This document shows positions 1 to 8,337 of a DNA stretch of 64,000 nt, piece by piece. Position 1 is the first letter of the stretch, and each line of letters begins with the position of its first letter. Made by a program: the position numbers and the translations under genes. The notes beneath the pieces are model-generated. The model saw only the letters and a list, made by a program, of their open reading frames with translations, was not told the DNA's origin and searched no databases. This DNA comes from Oscillatoria sp. FACHB-1407 (GTDB lineage: Bacteria > Cyanobacteriota > Cyanobacteriia > Elainellales > Elainellaceae): positions 1 through 64,000 of the forward strand of contig NZ_JACJSA010000023.1 of assembly GCF_014697545.1 (NCBI RefSeq), read 5' to 3'.

Positions 1-93
1 CTGGTCAATACTGCAAAGCGTCAGGGCATTTCTGCCTTTGACGCCATTTCCCGTGCCCTTACCTCAAAGCAGACCGATTGGCTACTGGATTGA
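1..93 (+). CDS. C-terminal end of a transposase-like protein (5' end outside window)
   Basis: The window opens inside a reading frame. The first 30 codons are open in frame 1 and end with TGA at 91-93. The visible residues, including NTAKRQGISAFDAISRALT, resemble the C-terminal tail of transposases of the IS66 type found in cyanobacteria, where a conserved segment of this kind closes the catalytic domain. No catalytic motif is inside the window, so the family assignment rests on recall of a short tail and is tentative. A strong hairpin follows about 110 bp downstream. Whether the gene is intact cannot be judged from here. Confidence 0.4.
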   Translation: MVNTAKRQGISAFDAISRALTSKQTDWLLD

Positions 94-101
94 GCAATTA
101 C

Positions 102-270
102 AGGATAAGGGATAAAGGATAAAAACTAACTCAGTATCCTATTTTCGTAAGGGTCACGAGCAAGATACTCGCACTAGCCCAATAATCTAAATGTACTTTC
201 AGGGTTCATTCTTTGAATAAAGAATGAACCCTGTTTATTTATCCCTTATCCTTCATCCTTTATCCTTTTT
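102..270. repeat. Inverted pair of AT-rich GGATAAA heptamer arrays
   Basis: Positions 102-124 carry a short run of GGATAAGG/GATAAAGG units, and positions 241-270 carry the same units on the other strand (TATCCTT, CATCCTT). The two arms enclose the hairpin at 201-232. The same family with the same head-to-head arrangement occurs near 5745-5930, 34665-34775 and 51312-51435. No gene is visible in the 94-346 gap. The function is unknown; this resembles the short tandemly repeated repetitive sequences known in cyanobacteria. Confidence 0.7.
201..232. terminator. Perfect 14-bp stem hairpin, terminator-like
   Basis: AGGGTTCATTCTTT at 201-214 pairs perfectly with AAAGAATGAACCCT at 219-232 across a four-base loop. 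On the plus strand it is followed by GTTTATTTA, a weak U tract. It lies between the upstream transposase-like gene and the subtilase, so termination of the upstream transcript is the simplest reading, although the stem is AT-rich. Confidence 0.55.
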
Positions 271-346
271 GTTTTCCCCACTCACTCTGGCTACTCCAAC
301 CTTGCCTGAGCTATCTTGGTTAGATTACGTCGCTGGGTAGAGGGAT

Positions 347-2122
347 ATGAAACGAGTCCTGTTGTTGCTTCTGTTTCTAGTGGGCTTAACCTGGGCACTG
401 CTGAGTTTTCCGGGGTTAGCAATGCGAGGACAGTACGACTCCATTATCCTCGACTTCAAAGACAACCTGGGACAGGCTCAGATTGAACAAGAGATTCAGG
501 CGATCGCGCAACAGTTTGGAGTAACGCCTCAACTGAACAGTGCCTTTTCGCAAACTGAACAGGTCTATGTGTTACCTGGCAATCCACAATTGTTGAAGGC
601 ATTGCGACAGTCGGAATTTAGACAGGATGTAGAATCCATCGATCCTAACTACCTCTACCAGGCGTTCGACATCCCCAATGACCCTGACTACGCCAAACAG
701 TGGAACCTACGAAGCATTAATGTGGAGACAGCCTGGGACGAAACCAAAGGAGACGGCGTAACTGTTGCAGTTATCGATACCGGGATTAGTCAGGTTCCCG
801 ATTTGATGGACACCAAATTTGTCCCCGGTTATGACTTTGTCAACGATCGCACAGATGCCTCAGACGACAACGGACACGGAACCCACGTCGCAGGGACAAT
901 CGCTCAATCCACGAATAACGGGTATGGCGTCGCAGGGGTTGCCTATCATGCCAGCTTGATGCCTCTTAAAGTGTTGAGTGCGGCAGGCGGTGGCACGGTT
1001 GCTGATATCGCTGAGGCGATTCGGTTTGCAGCCGATAACGGGGCAGATGTGATCAACATGAGCCTGGGTGGTGGTGGCGATGCAGCCGTGATGAAAGAGG
1101 CGATCGACTACGCCCATAGCAAAGGGGTCGTGATTGTTGCTGCCGCAGGGAATTCTAATGCGAATGCAGCGGCCTATCCAGCCCGCTATCCCAATGTCAT
1201 CGCGGTTTCTGCACTCGATCCGAGTGGAGCCAAAGCTCCCTACTCCAACTATGGGGCTGGGGTGGATATCTCCGCTCCTGGTGGCTCTAAAGTCGATGGC
1301 GATGCGGGCGGCATTTTGCAAAACACGATTGATCCACAGACAGGCGCAGCCGTTTTTGCGTCATTCCAGGGTACCAGCATGGCGTCTCCCCACGTTGCGG
1401 GTGTGGCGGCTCTAGTCAAAGCAGCAGGTGTAGAGGAACCGGACGCGATCGCCCAAATTTTGCGCCAGTCAGCACGGGTTATTCAAGATGATGAACTTAA
1501 CCACTTTGGGGCAGGTCAGTTAGACGCGACTGCGGCGGTGCGTCTGGCACAAAAAGGACAGATCACCGTGCGTGATTTCTTCCGATGGTTGCGTGATAAC
1601 GGCTATCTCAACCTCCGTTTCTGGTTTGATGGTGGCGTGGTTGCGCTGATGCCCAAGATTCTCATGGTGCTGGGTTCCTACTTGTTGGCATGGTTCCTGC
1701 GTAACTATCTGCCCTGGTTTAGCTTTGCTTTTGCAGGGGGAGCCGTCGTTGGCAGCAGCGGTTTATTTTTCCTGCGGGGATTGTATCTGTATGACGCGCC
1801 GCAATTACCGTTCCGGGTGTTGGGTAGCTCTATTCCAGAGTTGGGAGGCGCGTTTCAGGGAAGTGGCGTTTTGAATCCGATTACGGCAAGTGTGTTGATT
1901 CCCCTGGTTCTGGTGGCGTTACTGCTGGGGCACCAGCAATGGAAGTGGTTTGCAGTGGGTTCTGCCCTGGGAGTGGCGTCCTGTCTGCTGGTCAGTGCTA
2001 TTCTTTCACCACAGGTATTGTGGATGGGGGATGGGGCGATCGCCCGTTCCTATCTCGTTCTCAATGCGTTTCTCTGCTTTGGTTTGGCAAAAATTGCCGC
2101 TAAGACAGCACACGAAGGATAA
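347..2122 (+). CDS. Subtilisin-family serine protease (S8) with C-terminal membrane domain
   Basis: The 591-residue protein begins with a hydrophobic signal or anchor segment (about residues 4-25) followed by a propeptide-like region to about 105. The peptidase S8 domain spans about 115-405 with a complete triad: Asp144 in VAVIDTGI, His177 in NGHGTHVAGT and Ser344 in GTSMASPHVAG. The region from about 430 to 588 is very hydrophobic and probably holds four or five membrane helices, which is unusual for subtilases and would tether the protease to the membrane with its catalytic domain outside the cytoplasm. The next gene begins 11 bp downstream, suggesting an operon. The substrate is unknown. 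The family call is secure; the topology is inferred. Confidence 0.93.
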   Translation: MKRVLLLLLFLVGLTWALLSFPGLAMRGQYDSIILDFKDNLGQAQIEQEIQAIAQQFGVTPQLNSAFSQTEQVYVLPGNPQLLKALRQSEFRQDVESIDPNYLYQAFDIPNDPDYAKQWNLRSINVETAWDETKGDGVTVAVIDTGISQVPDLMDTKFVPGYDFVNDRTDASDDNGHGTHVAGTIAQSTNNGYGVAGVAYHASLMPLKVLSAAGGGTVADIAEAIRFAADNGADVINMSLGGGGDAAVMKEAIDYAHSKGVVIVAAAGNSNANAAAYPARYPNVIAVSALDPSGAKAPYSNYGAGVDISAPGGSKVDGDAGGILQNTIDPQTGAAVFASFQGTSMASPHVAGVAALVKAAGVEEPDAIAQILRQSARVIQDDELNHFGAGQLDATAAVRLAQKGQITVRDFFRWLRDNGYLNLRFWFDGGVVALMPKILMVLGSYLLAWFLRNYLPWFSFAFAGGAVVGSSGLFFLRGLYLYDAPQLPFRVLGSSIPELGGAFQGSGVLNPITASVLIPLVLVALLLGHQQWKWFAVGSALGVASCLLVSAILSPQVLWMGDGAIARSYLVLNAFLCFGLAKIAAKTAHEG

Positions 2123-2133
2123 GGGCATTTATC

Positions 2134-2361
2134 ATGAGCATCACCGTTGAAGGCAAAGTTCAACGCTCTGACCTGGGAGCAGGCACCTGGGCACTTGTCA
2201 GCACCACTGGGGAAACCTATGAGCTGCATCAGGGTGCGCCCAAAGACCTGTTGAAAGATGGGTTGAAGGTCAAAGTCGAGGGAAAGGTGCGTGACGATGT
2301 GATGACGATGGCGATGATTGGTCCCGTCCTGGAAGTTGAACAATTTGAACCAGCGCAATAA
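2134..2361 (+). CDS. Small conserved hypothetical protein, probable beta-barrel/OB-like fold
   Basis: The 75-residue protein starts with MSITVEGKVQRSDLG. It alternates short beta-prone stretches (WALVSTTGETYEL, LKVKVEGKV, MAMIGPVLEVEQF), a pattern typical of a small OB-like or DUF5818-like barrel. It has no signal peptide or membrane segment. It starts 11 bp after the subtilase stop codon in the same direction, so co-transcription is likely. No enzymatic motif is visible, and a specific function cannot be given. Confidence 0.75.
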   Translation: MSITVEGKVQRSDLGAGTWALVSTTGETYELHQGAPKDLLKDGLKVKVEGKVRDDVMTMAMIGPVLEVEQFEPAQ

Positions 2362-2409
2362 GCAAAGAGACGCGATTATTCAAGATTAAAAATTGCTCCG
2401 GTAAAAGAA

Positions 2410-2445
2410 GTGCGAGCGTCTCGCTCGCGGGCAAGATGCCCGCAC
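2410..2445. repeat. GC-rich dispersed double palindrome
   Basis: The segment holds two adjacent palindromic parts, GCGAGCGTCTCGCTCGC and GGGCAAGATGCCC, inside a larger GTGCG...CGCAC inverted repeat. This is a well-known dispersed intergenic element in cyanobacterial genomes. A degenerate relative (ACGAGCAAGATACTCGCAC) lies near 157-175. It sits downstream of the 75-residue protein gene and may act as a transcript end or mRNA stabiliser. Confidence 0.7.
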
Positions 2446-2510
2446 TCTGAAATTGCCGAATTGTTTTCTGACTTCGATAATCGCGTTCCTGTTGCTAATC
2501 CCCCCTGATG

Positions 2511-2825
2511 CTAATTCATGGTTGCCAAAACCTCTTGCAATTTGCCGCGAAACTCCCCTTTGGGATGGGCACCTTTGACCTCACCGACAATTTTGAAATC
2601 GCCTTCAGGGGCATCACAAACCAGGTAGGTGGGCCAACCCATTTCAGCCTTGTCGGGGTATTGCGCTAACAAAATCTTGCGATATTTGCGATAAGTGGCG
2701 GTGTCTTGCATTTTGACATCGACAAATTTTAGCCCCAGTTCTTCGGCTACTTTTTGATCATAAAACGACATTTTGTGGCAAAGTCCACAGTCTTCTGAAG
2801 AAAATTTAACAACAGTGAGTTCCAT
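2511..2825 (-). CDS. Thioredoxin-fold family protein
   Basis: The 104-residue protein from the ATG at 2825 begins MELTVVKFSSEDCGLCHKM. The first beta strand runs straight into a CGLC redox motif, as in thioredoxin-family proteins. This start is preferred over an upstream in-frame alternative at 2915 because it matches the thioredoxin N-terminus and is preceded by GGAG about 12 bases upstream. A downstream WPTYLV segment matches the cis-proline region of the fold. The protein lacks a signal peptide and is expected in the cytoplasm. Its partner is unknown. It lies downstream of pgk on the same strand, separated by a likely terminator. Confidence 0.85.
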   Translation of the reverse strand: MELTVVKFSSEDCGLCHKMSFYDQKVAEELGLKFVDVKMQDTATYRKYRKILLAQYPDKAEMGWPTYLVCDAPEGDFKIVGEVKGAHPKGEFRGKLQEVLATMN

Positions 2826-2944
2826 AGTTGAGTCACTCCAAACAGTGATATCTGCTGATGCATCCAATCGCTTCTTGAGGGCTAAAGAGCGATCGCAATA
2901 GCCCAAATCTATCAAAAATTTATTCTCATCTTAGAACCGCTGAT

Positions 2945-2971
2945 AAAAAGGGGCAGACCCATGCCTGCCCC
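2945..2971 (-). terminator. Intrinsic terminator of pgk
   Basis: On the minus strand GGGGCAG (2971-2965) pairs with CTGCCCC (2956-2950) across an eight-base loop and is followed by TTTTTATCA. It lies about 40 bp after the pgk stop codon, as expected for a rho-independent terminator. Confidence 0.75.
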
Positions 2972-3008
2972 ATCCTCATGCCAAAGTCAAAGAAACTCTA
3001 AACCAGGC

Positions 3009-4211
3009 TTAAGCATCATCCAGGGCAGCAATACCTGGAAGCACCTTGCCTTCCAGCAATTCGAGGCTAGCACCGCCCCCGGTGGAAATGTGGCTCATTT
3101 GGTCAGCAACCCCAACTTTCTCAACGGCTGCGACCGAGTCACCACCACCGATGATAGTGGTTGCTCCAGTTTTGGTGATATCAGCCAATGCATAGGCGAT
3201 CGCTTCGGTGCCTTTGGCAAACTTGTCAAACTCAAACACACCCATGGGACCATTCCAGATGACGGTCTTGCAGTCTGCTAGAGCGTCTTTGAAGACCTTG
3301 ATCGAGTCAGGACCAATGTCTAGACCCATCCAACCATCGGGAATCGCGTCAATGCCGACGGTTTGAGCATTGGCATCGGCGGCGAAGTTGTCTGCTACGA
3401 CCACATCGGTGGGCAACAACAAAGCCACACCCCGCTCTTTGGCCTTCGCTTCTAGAGCTTGTGCCAGTTCCAATTTATCCTCTTCGACCAGGGATTTACC
3501 GACCGACAAGCCACGCGCTTTGTAGAAAGTGAAGATCATGCCACCCCCGATCAGCAGCTTGTCTACTTTCTCCAGGAGGGTTTCAATCACACCGATTTTG
3601 CTGGATACCTTAGAACCACCGACGATCGCCGCTAGAGGACGTTGGGGTGATTCGATTGCACTTTGCAGGTATTGCAGTTCTTTTTCGATCAGGAATCCAG
3701 CGACGGAAGGCTTCAAATAGTGGGTCACACCTTCTGTGGACGCATGGGCGCGGTGAGCTGTCCCGAACGCATCGTTAACGTACAAATCTGCAACGGATGC
3801 CAATTGCTTAGCGAATTCAGGGTCGTTTTTCTCTTCTTCAGGATGGAAGCGTACATTCTCTAATAGAATGACTTGACCTGGCTTCATGGCAGCAACGGTG
3901 GTGGCGACTTCTTCTCCAATGCAGTCATCACACTTAATCACCTCTTGCCCCAACACTTCGGAGAGACGCTTGGCGACAGGGGTCAGACGGTATTTCTCAG
4001 TCACACCTTTAGGACGACCGAAGTGACTCGTCAGGATGACCTTAGCTCCTTTAGACGTTAGCTCGTTAATCGTAGGTAGAGCCGCCCGAATCCGGGTGTC
4101 ATCCGTGATGTTGTTTTGGTCATCGACGGGAACGTTGAAGTCTGCTCTCACTAAGACGCGCTTATCCTGCAAATCAGATGCTGCTAAATTTGCTAGAGTT
4201 TTTTTTGACAC
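3009..4211 (-). CDS. pgk: Phosphoglycerate kinase
   Basis: The 400-residue protein has the usual length and signatures of phosphoglycerate kinase: the N-terminal [11 protein letters not shown] motif that contributes to 3-phosphoglycerate binding, [10 protein letters not shown], and a nucleotide-binding C-terminal domain with GPMGVFEF and IIGGGDS. It interconverts 1,3-bisphosphoglycerate and 3-phosphoglycerate, in the Calvin cycle and glycolysis of a cyanobacterium. The start is a GTG at 4211 preceded by AGGGGG eight bases upstream, a clear ribosome binding site. The gene diverges from the universal stress protein gene over a 257-bp shared promoter region. Confidence 0.98.
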   Translation of the reverse strand: MSKKTLANLAASDLQDKRVLVRADFNVPVDDQNNITDDTRIRAALPTINELTSKGAKVILTSHFGRPKGVTEKYRLTPVAKRLSEVLGQEVIKCDDCIGEEVATTVAAMKPGQVILLENVRFHPEEEKNDPEFAKQLASVADLYVNDAFGTAHRAHASTEGVTHYLKPSVAGFLIEKELQYLQSAIESPQRPLAAIVGGSKVSSKIGVIETLLEKVDKLLIGGGMIFTFYKARGLSVGKSLVEEDKLELAQALEAKAKERGVALLLPTDVVVADNFAADANAQTVGIDAIPDGWMGLDIGPDSIKVFKDALADCKTVIWNGPMGVFEFDKFAKGTEAIAYALADITKTGATTIIGGGDSVAAVEKVGVADQMSHISTGGGASLELLEGKVLPGIAALDDA

Positions 4212-4468
4212 CGCTTGAACCCCCTAAATAAGTCTTTATACCTATCAATCATTGTAATCTGTCTGGGATCATTCCCTGCGATCTGAAATCGATTAGCTTT
4301 TCTTAAGCCACTTCTATTCTCAGATGCCAGCGTTTTGCTCCATGACTCTACCGCTAAAGGTATCCCGTAACCAACCAGCATTTTTACTCACTAACACTAT
4401 CGAAACCCTTCTCCAAAGACCTCTTTATCCATCTTTCAACTGTTGAATTCAAATCAATAAGGCGCATC

Positions 4469-4885
4469 ATGTTTAAGATAGTTCTGTTTCCCATTGACCA
4501 AAGTCGTGAATCTCGTGAGGCAGCAGATACTGTTGCCAATATTGTGAAAACTTATAAGAGTCGTCTGGTCATTCTGTCTGTGGTCGAAAGCCCTGATGAA
4601 GAAGCCAATCCTACGGCAGCCGATTTGACCATGACCTCGCCAGCCGCGATCGCTGAGCTGTTGCAAACAGCAAAGACCCTCTTTAGTGAGCAGGGCATCG
4701 AAGCGGAACTGATCGAGCGTCAGGGCAAACCTGCTTTTACGATCTGCGATGTCGCTGACGAAATCGGAGCCAATCTGATCGTTATGGGATGTCGCGGTTT
4801 GGGGCTAACCGATGAGGGAGCTTCTGACAGCGTTACCAATCGCGTGATCAATCTCTCGCCCTGTCCGGTGTTAATTGTTCCTTAA
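4469..4885 (+). CDS. Universal stress protein, UspA family
   Basis: The 138-residue single-domain protein starts MFKIVLFPIDQS, the typical first strand of the Usp fold with its Asp. It ends with IVMGCRGLGLT and CPVLIVP, the conserved C-terminal ATP-site region. The glycine pattern after GCRG is less canonical than G-x9-G-S/T, so ATP binding is not certain. The protein is cytoplasmic. The RbgA-type GTPase gene begins only 3 bp after its stop codon, so the two are probably co-transcribed. Confidence 0.92.
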   Translation: MFKIVLFPIDQSRESREAADTVANIVKTYKSRLVILSVVESPDEEANPTAADLTMTSPAAIAELLQTAKTLFSEQGIEAELIERQGKPAFTICDVADEIGANLIVMGCRGLGLTDEGASDSVTNRVINLSPCPVLIVP

Positions 4886-4888
4886 ATC

Positions 4889-5752
4889 ATGAGTTCTCCT
4901 CCGATCCAGTGGTATCCAGGGCATATTGCCAAAGCTGAACGTCAGTTGCTTGACCAGCTTAAAAAAGTCGATGTGGTGTTGGAGGTTCGGGATGCTCGAA
5001 TTCCCCTGTCAACCCATCACCCGCAAATGAAGCAGTGGGTTAACAACAAAGGTCGAGTGCTGGTGTTAAACCGGATGGATATGATTCCCCCCCGGTTGCG
5101 GCAGCAGTGGACAGAGTGGTTTGATGCCAACGGCGAAACTCCCTACTTTACCGACGCTCAACACGGTAAGGGGGTTGATGCTGTGTCTCAAGCGGCGCAA
5201 GCGGCGGGAGCCCAAATGAATCAACGCAGGCGCGATCGCGGTATGTTGCCTCGTCCTGTGCGTGCGGTCGTCATCGGCTTTCCCAATGTTGGCAAATCGG
5301 CTCTGATCAACCGTCTGCTGAAGCGGCGAGTGGTCGAGAGTGCGCGTCGTCCCGGTGTCACACGGCAGTTACGCTGGGTTCGTATCTCTGATGAGTTGGA
5401 ACTGTTGGATGCCCCCGGTATTTTGCCTTCCCAGTTAAAAGACCAGATGGCAGCGATCAAGCTGGCGATATGTGACGACATTGGCGAAGCGGCGTATGAC
5501 AACCAGCGCATTGCCGCTGCTCTGGTCGATCTGCTCAAACAACTTCAGGCGATCGCCCCCAATGTGGTGTCAGAGGATGTTTTGCGATCGCGCTATGATT
5601 TTGCCTCTGAATCTCTGACCGGGGAGAGCTACATTGAGGCACTCTCTGAGCATCGATATCAGAGCGATCGCGAGAAAACCGCTCGGCAAATTTTGAACGA
5701 CTTTCGCAAAGGTAACTTAGGAGCCGTTCCGCTAGAATTGCCACCGCAGTGA
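4889..5752 (+). CDS. rbgA: Ribosome biogenesis GTPase, YlqF/RbgA type
   Basis: The 287-residue protein has the circularly permuted GTPase order: G4 motif NRMD at 61-64 comes before the G1 P-loop GFPNVGKS at 130-137 and G3 DAPG at 174-177. The N-terminal IQWYPGHIAKAERQL segment is diagnostic of the YlqF/RbgA family, which acts in late assembly of the 50S ribosomal subunit. The C-terminal 100 residues form the helical domain typical of the family. It follows the Usp gene by 3 bp. Confidence 0.95.
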   Translation: MSSPPIQWYPGHIAKAERQLLDQLKKVDVVLEVRDARIPLSTHHPQMKQWVNNKGRVLVLNRMDMIPPRLRQQWTEWFDANGETPYFTDAQHGKGVDAVSQAAQAAGAQMNQRRRDRGMLPRPVRAVVIGFPNVGKSALINRLLKRRVVESARRPGVTRQLRWVRISDELELLDAPGILPSQLKDQMAAIKLAICDDIGEAAYDNQRIAAALVDLLKQLQAIAPNVVSEDVLRSRYDFASESLTGESYIEALSEHRYQSDREKTARQILNDFRKGNLGAVPLELPPQ

Positions 5753-5930
5753 AAGGATGAAAACAGAAAAGTGAAACAAGAAGAGAGAAAAAAGTTAATT
5801 ACAGACGTGGTGAATCGTACCTCTTCCTTACTTATCCTTCATCGTTTATCTTTTCTTCCTTCTTCTTTTTTCATGTTTCGTTCTTCTCTTTTATCCTTCA
5901 TCCTTTATCGTTTATCCTTCCTCTCTTCTC
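5745..5930. repeat. AT-rich heptamer repeat region between rbgA and maf
   Basis: The left side is purine-rich on the plus strand (GAAAGGATGAAAACAG, AAGAAGAGAGAAAAAAG). From about 5825 the complementary pyrimidine units appear (TATCCTTCATCGTTTATC, ATCCTTCATCCTTTATCG). The two halves can partly fold back on each other. It extends to within a few bases of the maf start codon, so maf may be translated from a leader made of repeat sequence. No gene is supported inside it. Confidence 0.65.
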
Positions 5931-6524
5931 ATGCTTCCTCCCTTTGTCCTAGCCTCCGCCTCTCCCGCCCGACGACGGCTCCTGCAAAATGTGGGCATCG
6001 AACCTATTGTTCAGCCGAGCCACTTTGACGAAGACCAGATTCAGGTCAATAACCCGGCTGAGTATGTCAAAGTGCTCGCCCACAGTAAGGCAAAAACGGT
6101 TGCACCTCAGTTTCCTCAGGCATTAGTGTTGGGGTGTGACTCGATCTTGGCGTTAAATAGTGAGATTCATGGCAAACCTGCCGATGCAGCAGAGGCGATC
6201 GCCCGATGGCAACAGATGCGGGGTCGGGTTGGCGAACTCTATACCGGACATGCCCTGATCGACGGTACGCAGGACAAAACGATCGTGCGTTGTCAGGTTA
6301 CGCAAGTCCAGTTTGCTCAGGTGAGCGATCGCCAAATTGAAGCCTATGTAGCAACGGGGGAACCGCTTCACTGTGCGGGTTGTTTTGCGATAGAGGGTCG
6401 GGGTGGCTTCTTCGTAGAAGGCATTCAGGGATGCCATACCAATGTCATTGGGTTGAGCCTGCCTCTATTACGGCAAATGCTGAGTGATTTAGGATACGAC
6501 GCTACAGATTTTTGGCTGAAATAG
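5931..6524 (+). CDS. maf: Maf family nucleoside triphosphate pyrophosphatase
   Basis: The 197-residue protein begins [19 protein letters not shown], carrying the Maf N-terminal signature (S-x-S-P-x-R-x-x-L-L). It also has LGCDSI, HGKP, and the later [10 protein letters not shown] and VIGLSLPLL segments of the family. Maf proteins hydrolyse non-canonical or canonical NTPs to NMP and pyrophosphate, and are house-cleaning enzymes. Length is normal. The ATG at 5931 sits right after a pyrimidine-rich repeat with no recognisable Shine-Dalgarno sequence, which is common in cyanobacteria. Confidence 0.95.
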   Translation: MLPPFVLASASPARRRLLQNVGIEPIVQPSHFDEDQIQVNNPAEYVKVLAHSKAKTVAPQFPQALVLGCDSILALNSEIHGKPADAAEAIARWQQMRGRVGELYTGHALIDGTQDKTIVRCQVTQVQFAQVSDRQIEAYVATGEPLHCAGCFAIEGRGGFFVEGIQGCHTNVIGLSLPLLRQMLSDLGYDATDFWLK

Positions 6525-6882
6525 GTATCGAAATAGGTAAATGTTGTAACCTCTCGCAATCCAATCTTTACAACAACTTTATAAAAGCCAAAAACTTTCC
6601 CCTTAGACTTGGCAGTTAGTGCCTTGTTCTTTTATCGTATCTTTATAAATCCCTATAACTACCGAGGTGAATCTTCCCTACTTATTCCAGAATTTATGTA
6701 AAAAATAAAACAGCTACCAACGCTTCAGGATTAGCATCGCACTTTTGTTAAGTTGTCCTCACCGAACTCTTCTTTACAGGTTTGCAGTTAAACGCTAGTG
6801 CCTTCTGTGATGGACATAATCCGAGCAAATTGCCTGCTAGATTATTTTTGACTAGAGCATTTTACCAACCTAAACTCCTGCG
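6525..6882. other. 358-bp intergenic region, no gene seen
   Basis: This AT-rich stretch separates maf from the Ser/Thr kinase gene. I see no conserved small protein, tRNA or strong hairpin in it. It probably contains the kinase promoter in its last 150 bp, but no -35/-10 pair stands out enough to mark. Confidence 0.5.
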
Positions 6883-7956
6883 ATGGATTCTTCAGTAGCC
6901 ATCTTTTCACGCTTCCGACGTCCCACTCAAAACACTCCGCTGAGTCAATTGTGTGGGTCTAAAAGGCTCTTCCGTAATCGTTACAAGGTTTTGCAAACTC
7001 TTGGTCGGGGTGGTTTTGGAGTCACCTATCTTGCCAAAGATGTCAGTTTGCCTGGTTCCCCTGAATGCGTCATTAAGCAGCTCTGCCCTAAGGTTAACAA
7101 TCCTGCCATTCTTCAAAGAGCTTCTGAGCGGTTTGAGCGGGAAGCCAAGACGTTAGCCCAACTGGGTAGTCACGCTCAGGTTCCCCAATTACTTGATTAC
7201 TTTCAAGAACAGGGTGAGTTTTACCTGGTGCAGGAGTATATTCGGGGCGTTAACCTGGCAAAGGAAGTTCGCAATGTTGGTCCGCTCTCAGAACTGGCGG
7301 TCAAGCGGTTCTTGCGGGAAATTCTTCCTGTGCTTGACTACATCCACCGCAATCAGGTAATTCACCGCGACATCAAGCCTCTCAACATCATCCGCTGTGA
7401 GGACGATGGTCGTCTGGTGTTGATTGACTTTGGAGCCGTCAAAGAGCAGATTGTTGAGGTTGATGACATGACCCAACGGGGGCAGTCAACCCAGTTTGTA
7501 GGCACAGTTGGGTTTGCTCCACCTGAGCAAATCTCACTGCGTCCTGTCTTCGCCAGCGACATCTATGCGATCGGCATGACCTGCTTGTATTTGCTGACGG
7601 GGCGTCCTCCAATGGAGTTTGACTGCGACCCCCTGACGGGCGAAATTATGTGGGAGTCGATGCTGCATTTGAGTGATCACTTTGGCAAGGTGCTTAGCAA
7701 GATGCTGAAGTGCTCTGTCGTCGATCGCTATCAGTCGGCAGAGCAGGTGTTGCGAGCATTGGAGTTAGAGCCGTATCTAGACAAGCTGGCAGACTGCATG
7801 AACACCAAAACACGGTCGCATGAGTCTGAGGCTGAAGCCGTTGAGGCTCCCCGGTATCTCTCACCGATCGCCCGTAGAGCGCAGGAGATTCGGGACTGGC
7901 GATCGCGCCTGCTTGCAAAGCAACGTACCCGTAAGAACCTCGTCTCCCCGGTTTAA
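6883..7956 (+). CDS. Serine/threonine protein kinase, eukaryote-like (PknB-type catalytic domain)
   Basis: The 357-residue protein carries a complete kinase domain from about residue 34 to 300. Visible motifs are the glycine-rich loop LGRGGFGVTYLAKD, Lys65 in VIKQL, the catalytic loop HRDIKPLN (His161, Asp163, Asn168), DFG at 182-184 and the APPEQ activation-segment end. All catalytic residues are present, so it should phosphorylate proteins on Ser or Thr. No transmembrane or sensory domain follows, so it is probably cytoplasmic. Its nearest relative in the window is the TPR pseudokinase at 8550-10517, on the opposite strand, with a PatX-like gene between them. Confidence 0.95.
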   Translation: MDSSVAIFSRFRRPTQNTPLSQLCGSKRLFRNRYKVLQTLGRGGFGVTYLAKDVSLPGSPECVIKQLCPKVNNPAILQRASERFEREAKTLAQLGSHAQVPQLLDYFQEQGEFYLVQEYIRGVNLAKEVRNVGPLSELAVKRFLREILPVLDYIHRNQVIHRDIKPLNIIRCEDDGRLVLIDFGAVKEQIVEVDDMTQRGQSTQFVGTVGFAPPEQISLRPVFASDIYAIGMTCLYLLTGRPPMEFDCDPLTGEIMWESMLHLSDHFGKVLSKMLKCSVVDRYQSAEQVLRALELEPYLDKLADCMNTKTRSHESEAEAVEAPRYLSPIARRAQEIRDWRSRLLAKQRTRKNLVSPV

Positions 7957-8200
7957 GCCTGGTTGCAGCCCTCAATTTAACGTCAGTTCGGTTTAATCTG
8001 GCGAATGAATTCGCGGCTAGAGCTGCAATTTAACGTCGGTTTAGGAACCCGGCGAATAAATTCGCAGCTATTTGAGCCAAGTCCGCCGACGCGGACTACC
8101 GAAATCCAGGTTTGACGAACCGACGCAGGTCGGTTTTGCTCTGATAGCGGCAGTTTTAACCGCCGAAATCCTTATCCCGAATTCACGTTAATTTACTGTA
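7957..8200. repeat. Dispersed cyanobacterial hairpin element, copy 1
   Basis: The segment contains GGCGAATGAATTCGCGGCTA, a second related GGCGAATAAATTCGCAGCTA, the hairpin AGTCCGCCGACGCGGACT, then GAACCGACGCAGGTCGGTTTTG, CGGCAGTTTTAACCGCCG and a closing CCCGAATTCACGTTA. This ordered set of small palindromes is a widespread intergenic element of cyanobacteria. Related copies occur here at 17130-17240 and 28660-28812. There is no coding potential. Confidence 0.75.
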
Positions 8201-8201
8201 G

Positions 8202-8233
8202 AAGCCGGAGTTTCAATAAAACTCCGGCTTTTT
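8202..8233 (+). terminator. Intrinsic terminator hairpin
   Basis: AAGCCGGAGTTT (8202-8213) pairs perfectly with AAACTCCGGCTT (8219-8230) across a five-base loop and runs into a T tract on the plus strand. It lies downstream of the Ser/Thr kinase and upstream of the PatX-like gene, so it should insulate the two transcripts. Confidence 0.75.
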
Positions 8234-8337
8234 GGCGATCGCTCTTGACATTTTCAGGGAAAACCCCATCAGGGCTATCCGGATAAGGGCTGGCAAGCCT
8301 GTATAGGGAATTAAATGCCTCTATATAGGTTGTTCCC

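Noticed and set aside
2511-2915. Upstream start at 2915 for the thioredoxin-fold protein
   Set aside because: It adds 30 residues without family similarity, while the start at 2825 has a Shine-Dalgarno-like GGAG and the correct fold N-terminus.
5221-5538. 105-codon minus-strand frame inside rbgA
   Set aside because: Antisense to conserved GTPase motifs; shadow frame.
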